From: CAVRCT01 sp963719645
Lineage (GTDB): Bacteria > Pseudomonadota > Gammaproteobacteria > DSM-16500
Length of the DNA stretch: 64,000 nt
Direction of reading: 5' to 3'
Assembly: GCA_963719645.1 (NCBI GenBank)
Contig: CAVRCT010000003.1
Location: forward strand, 34,926 to 98,925
The notes beneath the pieces are model-generated. The model made no database searches and had not been told where the DNA came from. It saw only the letters and a program-made list of their open reading frames with translations. Positions 8,751-18,636 of the stretch are shown piece by piece. A program made the position numbers and the translations under genes. Within the stretch, counting starts at the first letter, position 1. Each line of letters opens with the position of its first letter.

Positions 8751-8897
8751 CGTTGTTGCGTAATTCACGCACCGTCATTGCGAGGAGCGTTTTTTGCGAC
8801 GAAGCAATCCAGTTTTTGATACTTAAGTCTAAAACTGGATTGCTTCGTCGCAAAAAACGCTCCTCGCAATGACGGTGCGTGAATTACGTAGCAACGT
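8751..8897. repeat. MITE-like palindrome, family 1, copy 2
   Basis: The same long inverted repeat as at 808-960. Arms with GTCATTGCGAGGAGCG and TTGCGACGAAGCAATCCAG are almost identical; only the outer 10 or so bases differ (ACGCAC here, CCCACTTC in copy 1), and those changes are compensatory on the two arms. It lies between the convergent ends of the DUF945 gene and hisS, and may serve both as terminator. Confidence 0.85.
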
Positions 8898-8917
8898 CAT
8901 TGCAATAAGGAAGATTT

Positions 8918-10210
8918 TTATGAATTTGTGTTGTTTACAGAAATTGAAAAATGATGCAAATAATTCACGAGTTCAGATTGCTGAATCATCGCTTGCGGTT
9001 TTTCTTCACGCAAAAATTTGATCGCGATGGTTTGAGTTGCCAATTCATTTCCGCCTAAAATCAACGCGAGACTCGCGCCGCTTTTATCTGCTTTTTTGAA
9101 TTGATTTTTTAAGCTACCGCCACCGCAATGCATCATCACGCGTAAAGACAATTGATCACGAAGTTTGTCCGCGAGTGCTAAGCCGCGTTGAAATGCATCG
9201 TTGCTATCTGAAATAAAATAAATATCCGGCGTATTCACCGGAAGATTTTTGTTTAATTCCTGGATGAGTAAAACGATACGTTCCATACCAATGGCAAAAC
9301 CGAGTGCCGAAGAAGGTTTGCCACCTAGCTGTTCGATTAAACTGTCATATCGACCGCCACCACAAACGGTGCCTTGCGCACCTAACGCAGTTGTGACCCA
9401 CTCAAATGCCGTTTTGGAATAATAATCTAAACCGCGCACTAAACAGGGATTTACAATAAAGGTTAATCCAGCGCTTTGCAGAAATTGTTGTAAGGTCTGG
9501 AAGTGTTCTTTGGATTCTGGATCTAAATAATCGATTAGCTTCGGTGCATTTTTTACAACGTCTTGTATGTCAGGATTTTTGCTATCTAAAATTCGCAACG
9601 GATTGGTGACTAAGCGCCGTTTGCTTTCTTCATCGAGTTTATCTTCGTGTTGAGAAAGATATTTTACTAACTGTTCGCGATACGCTGCACGAGCATTGGC
9701 TGAGCCCAGTGAATTTATCTCTAGCGTCACATGTTCTTTAAGCCCGAGTTTTTCCAGAATTTTAGCGGATAGCAAAATTAATTCGGCATCGGCATCAGGT
9801 GTTTCAATGCCAAAAATTTCTGCACCGCATTGATGAAATTGTCGATAACGGCCTTTTTGTGGCCGTTCATGACGGAAATACGGACCCAAGTACCACAAGC
9901 GTTGGATTTGATTATACAGTAAACCATGTTCAATACCGGCTCGGACACAGCATGCCGTTCCTTCAGGACGCAATGTTAAGCTATCGTTATTGCGATCTAA
10001 AAAGGTATACATTTCTTTTTCGACGATGTCAGTTGCTTCACCGATGGAGCGTTTAAATAATTCGGTTTTTTCAACAATGGGAAAACGAATTTCTTGATAA
10101 CAATAGGTTGTGAGGACTTGACGCAAGGTATCTTCAACGTATTGCCAAACATGGGTTTCATTCGGAAGAATATCATTCATTCCGCGAATTGCTTGAATGG
10201 GTGCTGCCAC
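8918..10210 (-). CDS. hisS: Histidyl-tRNA synthetase
   Basis: A 430-residue class II aminoacyl-tRNA synthetase that charges tRNA-His. The N-terminal IRGMNDILP motif, the motif 2 region [16 protein letters not shown] (residues about 113-128) and the histidine-specific [14 protein letters not shown] and CGGGRYDSL motifs are present. The C-terminal anticodon-binding domain follows. The start is GTG, supported by an AGCGAGGAAACT ribosome-binding site immediately upstream. In E. coli ispG separates rodZ from hisS; here rodZ ends 23 bases upstream, so ispG is missing from this cluster. Confidence 0.97.
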   Translation of the reverse strand: MAAPIQAIRGMNDILPNETHVWQYVEDTLRQVLTTYCYQEIRFPIVEKTELFKRSIGEATDIVEKEMYTFLDRNNDSLTLRPEGTACCVRAGIEHGLLYNQIQRLWYLGPYFRHERPQKGRYRQFHQCGAEIFGIETPDADAELILLSAKILEKLGLKEHVTLEINSLGSANARAAYREQLVKYLSQHEDKLDEESKRRLVTNPLRILDSKNPDIQDVVKNAPKLIDYLDPESKEHFQTLQQFLQSAGLTFIVNPCLVRGLDYYSKTAFEWVTTALGAQGTVCGGGRYDSLIEQLGGKPSSALGFAIGMERIVLLIQELNKNLPVNTPDIYFISDSNDAFQRGLALADKLRDQLSLRVMMHCGGGSLKNQFKKADKSGASLALILGGNELATQTIAIKFLREEKPQAMIQQSELVNYLHHFSISVNNTNS

Positions 10211-10233
10211 AGTTTCCTCGCTTTTTATTGCTT

Positions 10234-11175
10234 TTAATTAGAATCTTCTAGTCCAGGTTCGGGTAGCATCGTATTTTCATCTGGATGGATTTTTTTGTGT
10301 TTTGCTGTTTTTTCGCTGGTATCCGTCGCTGTCACTCCATTTTGAGCAGGTAATGCGCCAGGTTGGGTCATCAAGGGAGTTGTAATTGGATTAATTGCCC
10401 CGGGTGATTGTGATGGCATGACAGTGGGTGCTGGATTTTGCGTATTGGTGGTCACGGGCGCAGGCGCTGTGGCTAGCGGTTGAGTCACCGTTGTGGGTGG
10501 TGCAGCTGGCGGTATAGCAGGTGCAGGTTGCAGAGGCGCAGGAGCGGGTATCGCCATCGTATGGTTTGCGGTGCTCGACGCGAGAGGTGCTGGGGTTGCA
10601 GGCGTTGCTAGAGCAGTCGGTGGAGGTGCCGCTGTCGTGGCCACGGCGGGTTGTGTTTGATTCGGTACCGCGATGGTTGTTTGCTGAGTGGCTGGCTGTG
10701 GTGTGCTTTGTTGCGTCATGACGCTATTAATTGTATTTTGCAACGAATAGTGGGGGTGTGAATTCCACCAAATGCCGACCATGACTAATATCACCAAAAC
10801 GATGAGATACGTCAGCCAATGCACATAACGTTCACTTCGATAAAGATTATTTGACTGCATCAGAGGAGAAGTCGTCGTTTGAATCGGTTGTTGAATCGTC
10901 AACCCTAAATTTTCGAGGGCGATATTGATTTCCTGATCACTGATATTAAGTAAGCGCGCATAGGATTTCAGATAACCGCGGAGAAAGGTAACGGGCGGAC
11001 CTTCATTTAACGATTCATTTTCCAAAATTCGAATAATAGAAGAGTTAAGATGTAATCGGGCAGCGGCTTCTTTTTCGCTTAAGTGCATTGACTCTCTTGC
11101 TTTCTTTAATCGCTCGCCAAATCCTGTGGCAGTCTTTTGTTGAGTGTCATCCGTCATAGGGGTTTTAGTTTCCAT
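10234..11175 (-). CDS. rodZ: RodZ-like helix-turn-helix membrane protein
   Basis: About 313 residues from the ATG at 11175 (ATG 11157 is also possible). The N-terminus holds an XRE-type HTH domain ([20 protein letters not shown]...), a single membrane segment ([18 protein letters not shown]), then a long periplasmic region rich in Pro, Ala, Thr and Gln. RodZ links MreB filaments to the cell-wall elongation machinery. The C-terminal DUF4115 beta domain of E. coli RodZ is not recognisable: the protein ends in low-complexity sequence and [17 protein letters not shown]. The start overlaps the end of pilW, as expected for coupled genes. Confidence 0.8.
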   Translation of the reverse strand: METKTPMTDDTQQKTATGFGERLKKARESMHLSEKEAAARLHLNSSIIRILENESLNEGPPVTFLRGYLKSYARLLNISDQEINIALENLGLTIQQPIQTTTSPLMQSNNLYRSERYVHWLTYLIVLVILVMVGIWWNSHPHYSLQNTINSVMTQQSTPQPATQQTTIAVPNQTQPAVATTAAPPPTALATPATPAPLASSTANHTMAIPAPAPLQPAPAIPPAAPPTTVTQPLATAPAPVTTNTQNPAPTVMPSQSPGAINPITTPLMTQPGALPAQNGVTATDTSEKTAKHKKIHPDENTMLPEPGLEDSN

Positions 11176-11704
11176 GTAATTGTTTCTGTTGGGACATATG
11201 ATAAGCGTAGATGTCCTGATCGCCAAGCATAAATTGCATTTTTTGCGTACAGTATGCAGCATTTGCTTTTGCTTCACGGGTTAAATCATTCTTTGGCTCG
11301 GCAGCCGTCTGAAAATACCAATTGGCTGGTGCGACATTCCTGTTATTGCGACACAGGAAAGCACCGTAATTATTGTTTGCCAGCGCAGAATGGGGATTTA
11401 ATAAAACAGCATTTAAAAAATAGCGGTTTGCTAAATCGAGATTGCCGGTTTTTTCGTAATAATATCCGGCGGAATCGAGAACAAGAGGGTCGCGAGGCGC
11501 TTGATCGAGTGCTAACACAATGCGTTCTTGAGCAAGATTTGTATAGCCTTGATGTAAATAATCTAATGCTGCGCGACAATTTGCACGTGCTGCATTCAAA
11601 TTAGGAAATTGCGTGGACATCGTCATGCGCTGCGTAGTGCCGCAGGCGGTGATGAATAAGATCATCATGAATGGAAAAATAAAATGCCACGGCGTCCGTG
11701 CCAT
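11165..11704 (-). CDS. pilW: Type IV pilus biogenesis lipoprotein PilW/PilF (TPR)
   Basis: About 179 residues from ATG 11704, which follows an AGAGG site; the open frame extends to a TTG at 11719. The signal peptide has a lipobox, ITACG, giving an outer-membrane lipoprotein. Tetratricopeptide repeats follow (YLHQGYTNLAQERIVLAL, DSAGYYYEKTGNLDLANRYF, NNYGAFLCRNNR). PilF/PilW is the pilotin for the secretin PilQ in type IV pilus assembly. In many gammaproteobacteria it lies between rlmN and rodZ, as here. Confidence 0.9.
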   Translation of the reverse strand: MARTPWHFIFPFMMILFITACGTTQRMTMSTQFPNLNAARANCRAALDYLHQGYTNLAQERIVLALDQAPRDPLVLDSAGYYYEKTGNLDLANRYFLNAVLLNPHSALANNNYGAFLCRNNRNVAPANWYFQTAAEPKNDLTREAKANAAYCTQKMQFMLGDQDIYAYHMSQQKQLHGN

Positions 11705-11783
11705 TGTTGCCTCTTTCAATTGTTGCTCGTCATGCTAGGAATTGTAGCATTTTTTAGGAATAGCTGTTGAGAATTAATTAAGA

Positions 11784-12908
11784 TCAAACTGTCGTCACAG
11801 CAATCGGGAAACTTTTTTTATAACGTTCACTGCGTCGGGTGCGATCCTTGACTTGTCCAACCAATTGGCCGCAGGCAGCATCAATCGCTTCACCTCTTGT
11901 TTTACGCGTAATGGCATTGATACCCGCTTCCATTAAGAGATGACGAAATTGGTCGATGACTTCATCACTGGATCGTACATAAGTGGTATTCGGAAAAGGG
12001 TTGAAAGGAATTAAATTAACTTTGGCTCTGACGTCTTGCAATAAACGAATTAATTGGCGTGCGTGTTCTTTCGTATCATTCACGCCAGCGAGCATGACAT
12101 ATTCCATCGTGACATAGCGTCTTTTATCGTCTTTGAAATATTCTTTGCAAGCGGCCATTAATTCTTTTAACGGATATTTTTTATTGAGCGGTACTAACAC
12201 ATTGCGTAATTCATCGTTAGGCGCGTGCAATGAAACGGCTAATGCAACATCACTGACTTCGCGTAATTTATACATAGCAGGTACAACGCCTGCGGTACTG
12301 AGCGTGACGCGACGTTTTGATAAACCATAGCCAAAATCATCCAGCATAATATCCATGGCGGAAACCACGCTGTCGAAATTCAATAAAGGTTCTCCCATGC
12401 CCATCATGACGACATTTGTCACGGCATGATCATGTAACGCTGAATTTTCAGATAAACCGCGCACAGCGACCCAAAGTTGGCCTATGATTTCTGCGGTGGA
12501 AAGATTGCGATTAAAGCCTTGTTTGCCCGTGGAACAGAAATCGCAGTTCAACGTGCAGCCCACTTGAGAGGAAACACATAAGGTGCCGCGTGTTTTTTCA
12601 GGAATGAAAACGGTTTCAATACAATTGCCATCGGTTAAACGCAACACCCATTTGTGGGTACCGTCTGTCGACGTGCTTTCATAAGCAATCTCAGGTGCGC
12701 GAATTTCCGCGATGGCGGTGATTTTTTCGCGTAATGATTTGCTGATATTGCTCATACTCTGAATGTCAGTGACACCTTGAAAATGAATCCATTTTAACAC
12801 TTGGGTGGCACGGTAAGATTGTTCACCCAATTGCGCAAAGAAGTCGGCCAATTGTTTGCGATCGAGGCCGAGTAAATTGATTTTGTCAGGTTGGGTGAGT
12901 GTTGTCAT
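11784..12908 (-). CDS. rlmN: 23S rRNA/tRNA adenine-2 methyltransferase RlmN
   Basis: A 374-residue radical SAM enzyme that methylates C2 of A2503 in 23S rRNA and A37 of some tRNAs. The iron-sulphur cluster motif CTLNCDFC has Cys at 118, 122 and 125. [10 protein letters not shown] (SAM binding), the [10 protein letters not shown] motif, and a C-terminal DAACGQL segment with the second catalytic Cys are all present. It follows ndk by 3 bases and is cotranscribed with it. Confidence 0.97.
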   Translation of the reverse strand: MTTLTQPDKINLLGLDRKQLADFFAQLGEQSYRATQVLKWIHFQGVTDIQSMSNISKSLREKITAIAEIRAPEIAYESTSTDGTHKWVLRLTDGNCIETVFIPEKTRGTLCVSSQVGCTLNCDFCSTGKQGFNRNLSTAEIIGQLWVAVRGLSENSALHDHAVTNVVMMGMGEPLLNFDSVVSAMDIMLDDFGYGLSKRRVTLSTAGVVPAMYKLREVSDVALAVSLHAPNDELRNVLVPLNKKYPLKELMAACKEYFKDDKRRYVTMEYVMLAGVNDTKEHARQLIRLLQDVRAKVNLIPFNPFPNTTYVRSSDEVIDQFRHLLMEAGINAITRKTRGEAIDAACGQLVGQVKDRTRRSERYKKSFPIAVTTV

Positions 12909-12911
12909 GGG

Positions 12912-13358
12912 TTAGGCTAATTCAGTGGTTTTGACATAAGAAATAATTTCTTCGGGACGGAAGAAGAACGCAACTTCGTGCTTTGCTGTGTCAGCGGCGT
13001 CTGAGCCATGAACTGCATTGTGATCGATTGAATCAGCAAAATCTGCACGGATGGTGCCAGCCGCTGCTTCTTTTGGATTGGTAGCACCCATGATTTCGCG
13101 GTTTACGGCGATGGCATTAGGGCCTTCTAAGACTTGGATGAACACAGGACCTGAGCTCATGAAATTAACTAAGCTATTGAAAAAAGGACGCTCTTTGTGA
13201 ACAGCATAAAATTCTTGGGCTTGTTTTTGAGTCATGTGGAGCATTTTGGCTGCCACGATTTGTAATCCTGCTTTCTCAAACCGACGATTAATTTCACCGA
13301 TTAAATGCTTTGCCACTGCATCGGGTTTAATAATAGAAAGGGTTCTTTCAACGGTCAT
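12912..13358 (-). CDS. ndk: Nucleoside diphosphate kinase
   Basis: A 148-residue enzyme that transfers phosphate between nucleoside tri- and diphosphates. It has the [11 protein letters not shown]-terminus, the active-site NAVHGSD with catalytic His117, and the FFRPEEI C-terminus. A GGAGAAC ribosome-binding sequence precedes the ATG. It is the first gene of the ndk-rlmN-pilW-rodZ-hisS set. Confidence 0.97.
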   Translation of the reverse strand: MTVERTLSIIKPDAVAKHLIGEINRRFEKAGLQIVAAKMLHMTQKQAQEFYAVHKERPFFNSLVNFMSSGPVFIQVLEGPNAIAVNREIMGATNPKEAAAGTIRADFADSIDHNAVHGSDAADTAKHEVAFFFRPEEIISYVKTTELA

Positions 13359-13472
13359 GGGGTTCTCCTGATTATCAAAAATATAGGGGGCGAATTATAC
13401 ATGGAAATCGTCTGGAGCGGGAATTTTTTACGCTTTTTGGCGTGAGTGGGGTGGGTCGATGGCATCTATGTT

Positions 13473-13728
13473 AAGAAAAGGTTGTTAGCCGGAGCGCCCC
13501 TTCGACGGTAAACATCCATAAAGAACTTTTTCTTTTTATACAAATCCCCCTTGTTCCCCCTTTTCAAAGGGGGAGACTTTCTAAAGTAGCTTTCACTGTT
13601 AAAACACAGAGCGGCTTAGAAGGTCTCCCCCTTTGAAAAAGGGGGAACAAGGGGGATTTGTATTAAAAGGAAAGATTCTTTCTAGATGTTTACCGTTGAA
13701 GGGGCGCTCAGGATGACAGCCTTTTCTC
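13473..13728. repeat. MITE-like palindrome, family A, copy 1
   Basis: A long imperfect inverted repeat. The outer arms pair GGAGCGCCCCTTC... with ...GAAGGGGCGCTC; the inner arms (about 13535-13668) pair ACAAATCCCCCTTGTTCCC with its complement around a centre with AACACAGAG. The inner core recurs at 37434-37527, 39897-40467 and 52616-52748. The right end touches the stop of the amidohydrolase gene and probably acts as its terminator. It carries no open frame. Confidence 0.85.
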
Positions 13729-15079
13729 AAGCATGAGGTTTAATCTTAGCTGCCCAAGCATTTGCTTTGCTAATTAATTCTTTTTCATCCAACGTCAGCA
13801 ATTGACGGTTTCTCATTAATTGCTTACCGGCGACCCAGACATCGGTGACTTGTTGTCTCGCGGCTGCATAAACAAGTTGTGAAATCGGCTGATACAGCGG
13901 CAATGTTTCAATGGTTTCTAAATCAATGGCGACAAAGTCAGCGGCTTTACCGGCTGCAAGCGAGCCAATCACATGATCCATGCCTAATGCTTTTGCACCC
14001 TGAATCGTCGCCATTTGGAAGGCTTTTTCGGCAGATAAACTTTCAGGATTGCGCGTGGATAATTTTGCTAAAAAAGCTGCGCTGCGCATTTCACCCAACA
14101 TATTTAAATCATTATTGCTGGCAGCACCGTCAGTACCCAGCGCGACAGTGATACCGGTGGATTGTAATTTTTCGACAGGGCATACGCCGCTGGCTAATTT
14201 CATGTTTGACTCAGGGCAATGCACTACACTGGGTTTACCTTGTTGCAAGTATTTTAAATCTTCATCATTAATTTGAGTCATGTGGATGGCAATTAAATGC
14301 GGTGAAATTAAGCCCAAATCGTGTAAACGATGAATCGGGCGTTTGTTATATTGTTTAAGAGATTGCTCAACTTCATCGGCTGTTTCATGCAAATGCAAAT
14401 TAATTTTTAAACGATGTTGTTCTGCAATTTCTTGGATGCGTAACATGGATGAGTCGGAAACAGTGTAAGGCGCGTGAGGGGCTAACGTCGTTTTAATCAG
14501 TGGATGATTTTTATATTCTGCAAAAAATTCGAGTCCTTTTGTAAAATAGTCATCTGTGCTGGCTGCCCAATTGGTTGGAAACTCAATGACTGTCATCCCA
14601 ATGTTGGCCCGCATGCCGGAAATTTCTGCCGCTTGTGCGGTGGCTTGCAGGAAAAAATACATATCATTGAAACAGGTGGTGCCGCTGCGAATCATTTCGG
14701 CCATTGCAAATAAGGAGGCATCACGGACAAATTCATGACTGACCCATTTTTTTTCCGCTGGCCAAATATAGTTATTTAACCAATTCATTAATGCCAGATC
14801 ATCCGCTAAACCCCGAAAATAATTCATCGCGATATGCGTGTGTGCATTAATCAGCCCAGGGATCACCGCATGATGATCATAATGTTCGGTGGATTTCGCG
14901 CTATAACGCATTTTTGCCTCAGCGTGTGGCAAAATGTCTTTAATCAAACCGTTATGAATGACCAGCGTATGTTGTTCCAGCGATTGATTTTGTTCGCCGC
15001 TCGTCAGGATCCATTTAGCATGGATGAATTGATCGATATATTCCATAAATTCTCGTGATTGAGTGTAAGAGGGGGTCAT
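13727..15079 (-). CDS. Amidohydrolase, MTA/SAH deaminase-like (TRZ/ATZ family)
   Basis: Up to 450 residues; ATG 15046 (MEYIDQ), preceded by GAGAA, is a likely alternative start. It is a metal-dependent deaminase of the amidohydrolase superfamily. Metal ligands are visible in GLINAHTHIAMN, HLHETADEVEQ, IAIHMTQ and ALGTDGAASNND. The NYFRGLADDLALMNWL stretch is typical of 5-methylthioadenosine/S-adenosylhomocysteine deaminases, the older name being N-ethylammeline chlorohydrolase. The likely role is purine/methionine salvage, but substrate assignment in this family is uncertain. It lies downstream of a two-component pair on the same strand. Confidence 0.85.
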   Translation of the reverse strand: MTPSYTQSREFMEYIDQFIHAKWILTSGEQNQSLEQHTLVIHNGLIKDILPHAEAKMRYSAKSTEHYDHHAVIPGLINAHTHIAMNYFRGLADDLALMNWLNNYIWPAEKKWVSHEFVRDASLFAMAEMIRSGTTCFNDMYFFLQATAQAAEISGMRANIGMTVIEFPTNWAASTDDYFTKGLEFFAEYKNHPLIKTTLAPHAPYTVSDSSMLRIQEIAEQHRLKINLHLHETADEVEQSLKQYNKRPIHRLHDLGLISPHLIAIHMTQINDEDLKYLQQGKPSVVHCPESNMKLASGVCPVEKLQSTGITVALGTDGAASNNDLNMLGEMRSAAFLAKLSTRNPESLSAEKAFQMATIQGAKALGMDHVIGSLAAGKAADFVAIDLETIETLPLYQPISQLVYAAARQQVTDVWVAGKQLMRNRQLLTLDEKELISKANAWAAKIKPHA

Positions 15080-15113
15080 TGTAATCCAGGGTTCTTAAGT
15101 TCACCATAAAAAA

Positions 15114-15731
15114 TTAGGTTGGATTGATGAGCTTAAGCATCAGACAGGACAGCATAAACAAATTTTCTTTTGTCGTTGAAAATTCATCGGCGCGCTTTTT
15201 GACGGCGACATCAATGGATTCGAGTTGTTGCATTAAGAGCTTTTTCAATTCCCATTTTTTGGTTAATGCAACGGCAAATTGAAAAATTTCGATGGGATCA
15301 AAGGGTTTTTTTAACACTAAAAAATTATCAGAGCTACCTAATTCTTTGACGATATTTTCCCACGAGTAATCTGAATGAGCCGTGCAAATAACGACTTGAA
15401 TCTCAGGGTCAACTTGCCAAATATGTTTAATTGTTTCAATTCCGTCCCAGCCGGGCGGCATGCGAATATCGATAAAAGCAAGTGCATAGGGACGACGATC
15501 GGATAATGAATTTTTAACCAATTCTAGCGCTTCCTGACCTTGATAGGCCGAATCAATGTGGTAAAACTGTTGTTGATGGGCTGCCAGCTCATCTGTGTTT
15601 GGCGTATCGAAAATAATAGATCGCGCTTTTTCGAATTCAGGATCGTATCGTTCTAGCATCAAGATTTTCCGGAAATCCTCATGGATATCCTGGTTATCAT
15701 CAACGAGTAAAATTCTTTTTTCAAAATCCAT
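15114..15731 (-). CDS. Response regulator, receiver domain only
   Basis: A 205-residue protein with one CheY-like domain: the acidic pair DD at 11-12, phosphoacceptor Asp88 in AFIDIRMPPGWDG, the conserved Thr/Ser in VICTAHSDY, and Lys in LVLKKPFDP. A non-standard insertion of about 25 residues (KARSIIFDTPNTDELAAHQQ) lies between the first helix and the second strand. The C-terminus is helical, with no DNA-binding or enzymatic domain. It is encoded 21 bases after the histidine kinase and is its probable partner. Confidence 0.85.
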   Translation of the reverse strand: MDFEKRILLVDDNQDIHEDFRKILMLERYDPEFEKARSIIFDTPNTDELAAHQQQFYHIDSAYQGQEALELVKNSLSDRRPYALAFIDIRMPPGWDGIETIKHIWQVDPEIQVVICTAHSDYSWENIVKELGSSDNFLVLKKPFDPIEIFQFAVALTKKWELKKLLMQQLESIDVAVKKRADEFSTTKENLFMLSCLMLKLINPT

Positions 15732-15752
15732 AACGAGTCCTTATCAAATTAA

Positions 15753-17510
15753 TTAATAGGGTAAGGTAAGTGTAAATGTTGCACCTTGCCCAATTCCATC
15801 ACTGGTTGCTGTCAGAGAGCCGCCTAATTCTTCCGCATATAAAGCACTGGTATGCAAACCAAATCCATGCCCTGTTTTTTTGGTGGTAAACCGATGGGAA
15901 AAAATTTTGGTAATGTTTTCCGGCGCAATTCCGCTGCCATTGTCACTGACTTCAATGATAAAATGCGCATCATCTTTTTCATCTAAGCGAATAAAAAGTT
16001 TTTTATCTTTTTTATTACCTTCAATCACCGCTTCAATTCCATTTTTAACCAAATTCATCAAAATTTGGAAGACACGGATTTTATCAATCACAACTTTTTT
16101 AATTTTTTGATAATCGCGAATGATATCGATGAATGCTTTCTCATAAGCCATTTTGTTGAGTGCAATAGCATCTTCAATTAATTCAGCAACAATGATTTCA
16201 TCGGTGACGCCGATCGCGTAACTGAGCGATTGCTGCATCATGATAATATTTTTGATATGGGTTACATTTTTCATGAGAGAGCTAATCTCGGCAGCAAGGT
16301 ATTTTTTTTCTTTGACCCAGGCATCTGCAAGAAGTGAAATGAGCTCAGGGATTTTTTGACCGCGTGGATCATTCGTGAGGAAATGATTCATGTCGTTTTG
16401 ATGTTCATTTAAGACTTTCTCTAATTCAATTAATGTATTAATTTTCGAGTGAGAATTTTTTTCATTCAGTAGCATAACAGAGGTATTGACGCTATTTAAG
16501 GTATTACCGACATTGTGCAACACATTCGATGCGACCTCTGACATACCGGTTAAACGGGATAACGAAGCTGCGCGTTTTTGTGCATGTTCGCGCTCAATGA
16601 AAATAGCAATCGAGTTACTAATATCCGTAAAAAGATTCAGTAAGTTACCATCCATCGGTTGATGTCGATAGGTAAAAAATTCAATTATCCCGAGTATTTC
16701 TTTTTCGAATAAAATGGGAAAAGCAAAGGCGCTGCATAATCCAGCTTTTGTTGCCTCTGCTAAACGAGCGATGCAGGGACTTTGGCTAATATCAGGAATC
16801 CAGCAAGCATTTTTTGTTTCCCAAACTTTGCCGGGTAGCAGTTGTCCTATCTCAATGATATATTGGCTGCTTGCATTGGCGAATTCTTTGATATTTGAAT
16901 CACGACTGCTCCAGGTGTTTGCGCAATAAAGTTGATTCTTGATGGTGTCTAGCTGCCAAAAACCACCGTACTCCATTTGAAAGGCTTCGCCTAGAATTTG
17001 TAAAATTTGCGGAATAATTTCTGTTAAAGAAGTATATTCTGTCATGACGCGCGTGATGGCGTAGCGGACTGTCAGTCTTTTCTCTTGTGTTCTACGTTCG
17101 TTAATTTCCTGATGCTGATTTAAAATGCTTTTTTCTAAATCGCTTGTCATTTGATTAAATGCACAGGTTAATTGTCCTATTTCGTCAGTCGAAAAAGGAG
17201 TTGCTTGTTCAGAAAAATCAAGGCGCATGATTTTTTGGGTAACACGCTGAATTTCATGAATGCCTTTTCGAATGGTGGTAGTGATTGCAAGAGCGAGTAG
17301 CAGTCCGCTGGCGCCTAAGAGGATTGCAATAGTTGGCGTTAGAATTGGCGCAATATCGTTGAACGAATACGATGAGCGGCTCCAGAAAACCGGGAGTATT
17401 TGATAGAGGGTGACCAATTCGACGGCAATCAAAAAAAACATAATGCTGGCGATATAATACAGCTTATGTTTAATCGAAATATTGTTGAACCACTTAACCA
17501 GCGCATCCAT
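15753..17510 (-). CDS. Membrane sensor histidine kinase (HAMP-GAF-HATPase)
   Basis: 585 residues. Two membrane segments (about 18-40 and 55-80) are followed by a HAMP linker (about 81-130), a coiled coil, a GAF-like sensor domain (about 150-305), the phosphorylation box VLHNVGNTLNSV with His332, and an ATPase domain with the N box LVKNGIEAV, the G1 box DNGSGIAP and the G2 box GHGFGLHTS. The short periplasmic loop suggests that signals are sensed in the membrane or cytoplasm. It forms an operon with the following response regulator. The signal is unknown. Confidence 0.9.
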   Translation of the reverse strand: MDALVKWFNNISIKHKLYYIASIMFFLIAVELVTLYQILPVFWSRSSYSFNDIAPILTPTIAILLGASGLLLALAITTTIRKGIHEIQRVTQKIMRLDFSEQATPFSTDEIGQLTCAFNQMTSDLEKSILNQHQEINERRTQEKRLTVRYAITRVMTEYTSLTEIIPQILQILGEAFQMEYGGFWQLDTIKNQLYCANTWSSRDSNIKEFANASSQYIIEIGQLLPGKVWETKNACWIPDISQSPCIARLAEATKAGLCSAFAFPILFEKEILGIIEFFTYRHQPMDGNLLNLFTDISNSIAIFIEREHAQKRAASLSRLTGMSEVASNVLHNVGNTLNSVNTSVMLLNEKNSHSKINTLIELEKVLNEHQNDMNHFLTNDPRGQKIPELISLLADAWVKEKKYLAAEISSLMKNVTHIKNIIMMQQSLSYAIGVTDEIIVAELIEDAIALNKMAYEKAFIDIIRDYQKIKKVVIDKIRVFQILMNLVKNGIEAVIEGNKKDKKLFIRLDEKDDAHFIIEVSDNGSGIAPENITKIFSHRFTTKKTGHGFGLHTSALYAEELGGSLTATSDGIGQGATFTLTLPY

Positions 17511-17604
17511 TTGCGTTGTTACTCCGTTGAACCGTCGTTACTATAGCATACCTCCCCTGAGGGTAAACATCTTGACCCTATTGAGGGAATTTTTTTTAAG
17601 CCAG

Positions 17605-18201
17605 TCACGCAGTCTTGTTAAATTGCTTCTCATGCGCTAATAGCCATTGTTTGCGTGATAAACCGCCCGCGTATCCTCCCAGGTTTCCATTGGCGTTAAT
17701 GACACGATGGCATGGAATAATAATTGCAAGTTGATTGGTGCTGTTAGCCTGAGCGACTGCGCGAAAAGCGGTTGGTTTGTCGATGGATTTGGCTAAGTCG
17801 AGATAAGATTGCGTTTTGCCATAAGGAATTTTTCTGAGTGCTTGCCAGACGTGCTGTTGGAAAGGGGAGCCAATTATCTGCAACGGAGTTTTAAATTCCA
17901 TTAACTGTCCTGCAAAATAGTGCTGCAATTCTCGTTCGATAGAGACAATGGGTGATGTGGAACCCATTTGAATAGTTGCTTTGAGTGATTTTTGTAGGCG
18001 TATTACTTCGTTTTCTAGTCCTTTGCGTTCAATAAATTCTAATAAAATAAGGGTGGTTTCATCAGCGATTGCTAACATGGGTCCAAGCGGTGTGTCTAGC
18101 CAAGCGGCTTTTAAAAAAGTGCTGCTAGGTTGATGAGAAGGGGTTGCCAATAGGCGTGAAAATACATTTTTGAAATCACTATTTTGTTGGGTGGAGATCA
18201 T
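17605..18201 (-). CDS. ogt: Methylated-DNA-protein-cysteine methyltransferase
   Basis: 198 residues from ATG 18201, chosen because an AGGTAA sequence lies upstream; an in-frame ATG at 18258 would add 19 residues. It repairs O6-alkylguanine by transferring the alkyl group to Cys164 in the active-site motif IIPCHRV. The GSPFQQHVWQAL and RAVAQANSTNQ helix-turn-helix region and the C-terminal LGGYAGGLSRKQWLLAHE segment are standard. Long palindromic repeats lie upstream. Confidence 0.93.
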   Translation of the reverse strand: MISTQQNSDFKNVFSRLLATPSHQPSSTFLKAAWLDTPLGPMLAIADETTLILLEFIERKGLENEVIRLQKSLKATIQMGSTSPIVSIERELQHYFAGQLMEFKTPLQIIGSPFQQHVWQALRKIPYGKTQSYLDLAKSIDKPTAFRAVAQANSTNQLAIIIPCHRVINANGNLGGYAGGLSRKQWLLAHEKQFNKTA

Positions 18202-18297
18202 TGTATTACCTGCTCTGTTTGTTGGATTTGATGTGAGGGATAATTTTTTGCTTATCATACTTGATTTAAGTCGATTTAGGGAGTGAGCTAAGGTGTT

Positions 18298-18563
18298 TGC
18301 TTAAGAAAGAGCTGCCATCTTAAGTGCTTAAGAAAAGGCTGTTATCTTAAGTGCTTAAGAAAGGGCTGTTATCTTAAGTGCTTAAGAAAGGGCTGTCATC
18401 CTGAGTGCTTTTCGCTCCGAAGGATCTCCCTATATAGTAGAGAGATGCTTAAGTACATCTTTAGCTAAACATCAGAAATTTGCGGGAGATCCTTCGGAGC
18501 GAAAAGCACTCAGGATGACAGCCCTTTCTTAAGCACCCAAGATGGCAGCTCTTTCTTAAGCAC
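18298..18563. repeat. Palindromic element, family 3, with 27-bp tandem repeats
   Basis: The left part has four tandem copies of a 27-base unit beginning TGCTTAAGAAAG (18298, 18325, 18352, 18379). The last runs into GTCATCCTGAGTGC and CGCTCCGAAGGATCTCCC. The right part is the reverse complement (GGGAGATCCTTCGGAGCG, then CAGGATGACAGCCC and CTTTCTTAAGCAC), closing a large hairpin. The same family occurs at 37553-37729 in the opposite orientation and as a half copy at 19199-19262. No open frame is present. Confidence 0.8.
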
Positions 18564-18636
18564 TCAGAACTCAGCCATGTTATATTGCGCTCACCTCAGC
18601 TAGATAAAACAATCTACCACAAATAGGATTTAAAAT

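Noticed and set aside
18298..18405. CRISPR-like array (four 27-bp repeats)
   Set aside because: The units are directly adjacent with no spacers, and there are no cas genes. They are part of a palindromic element.
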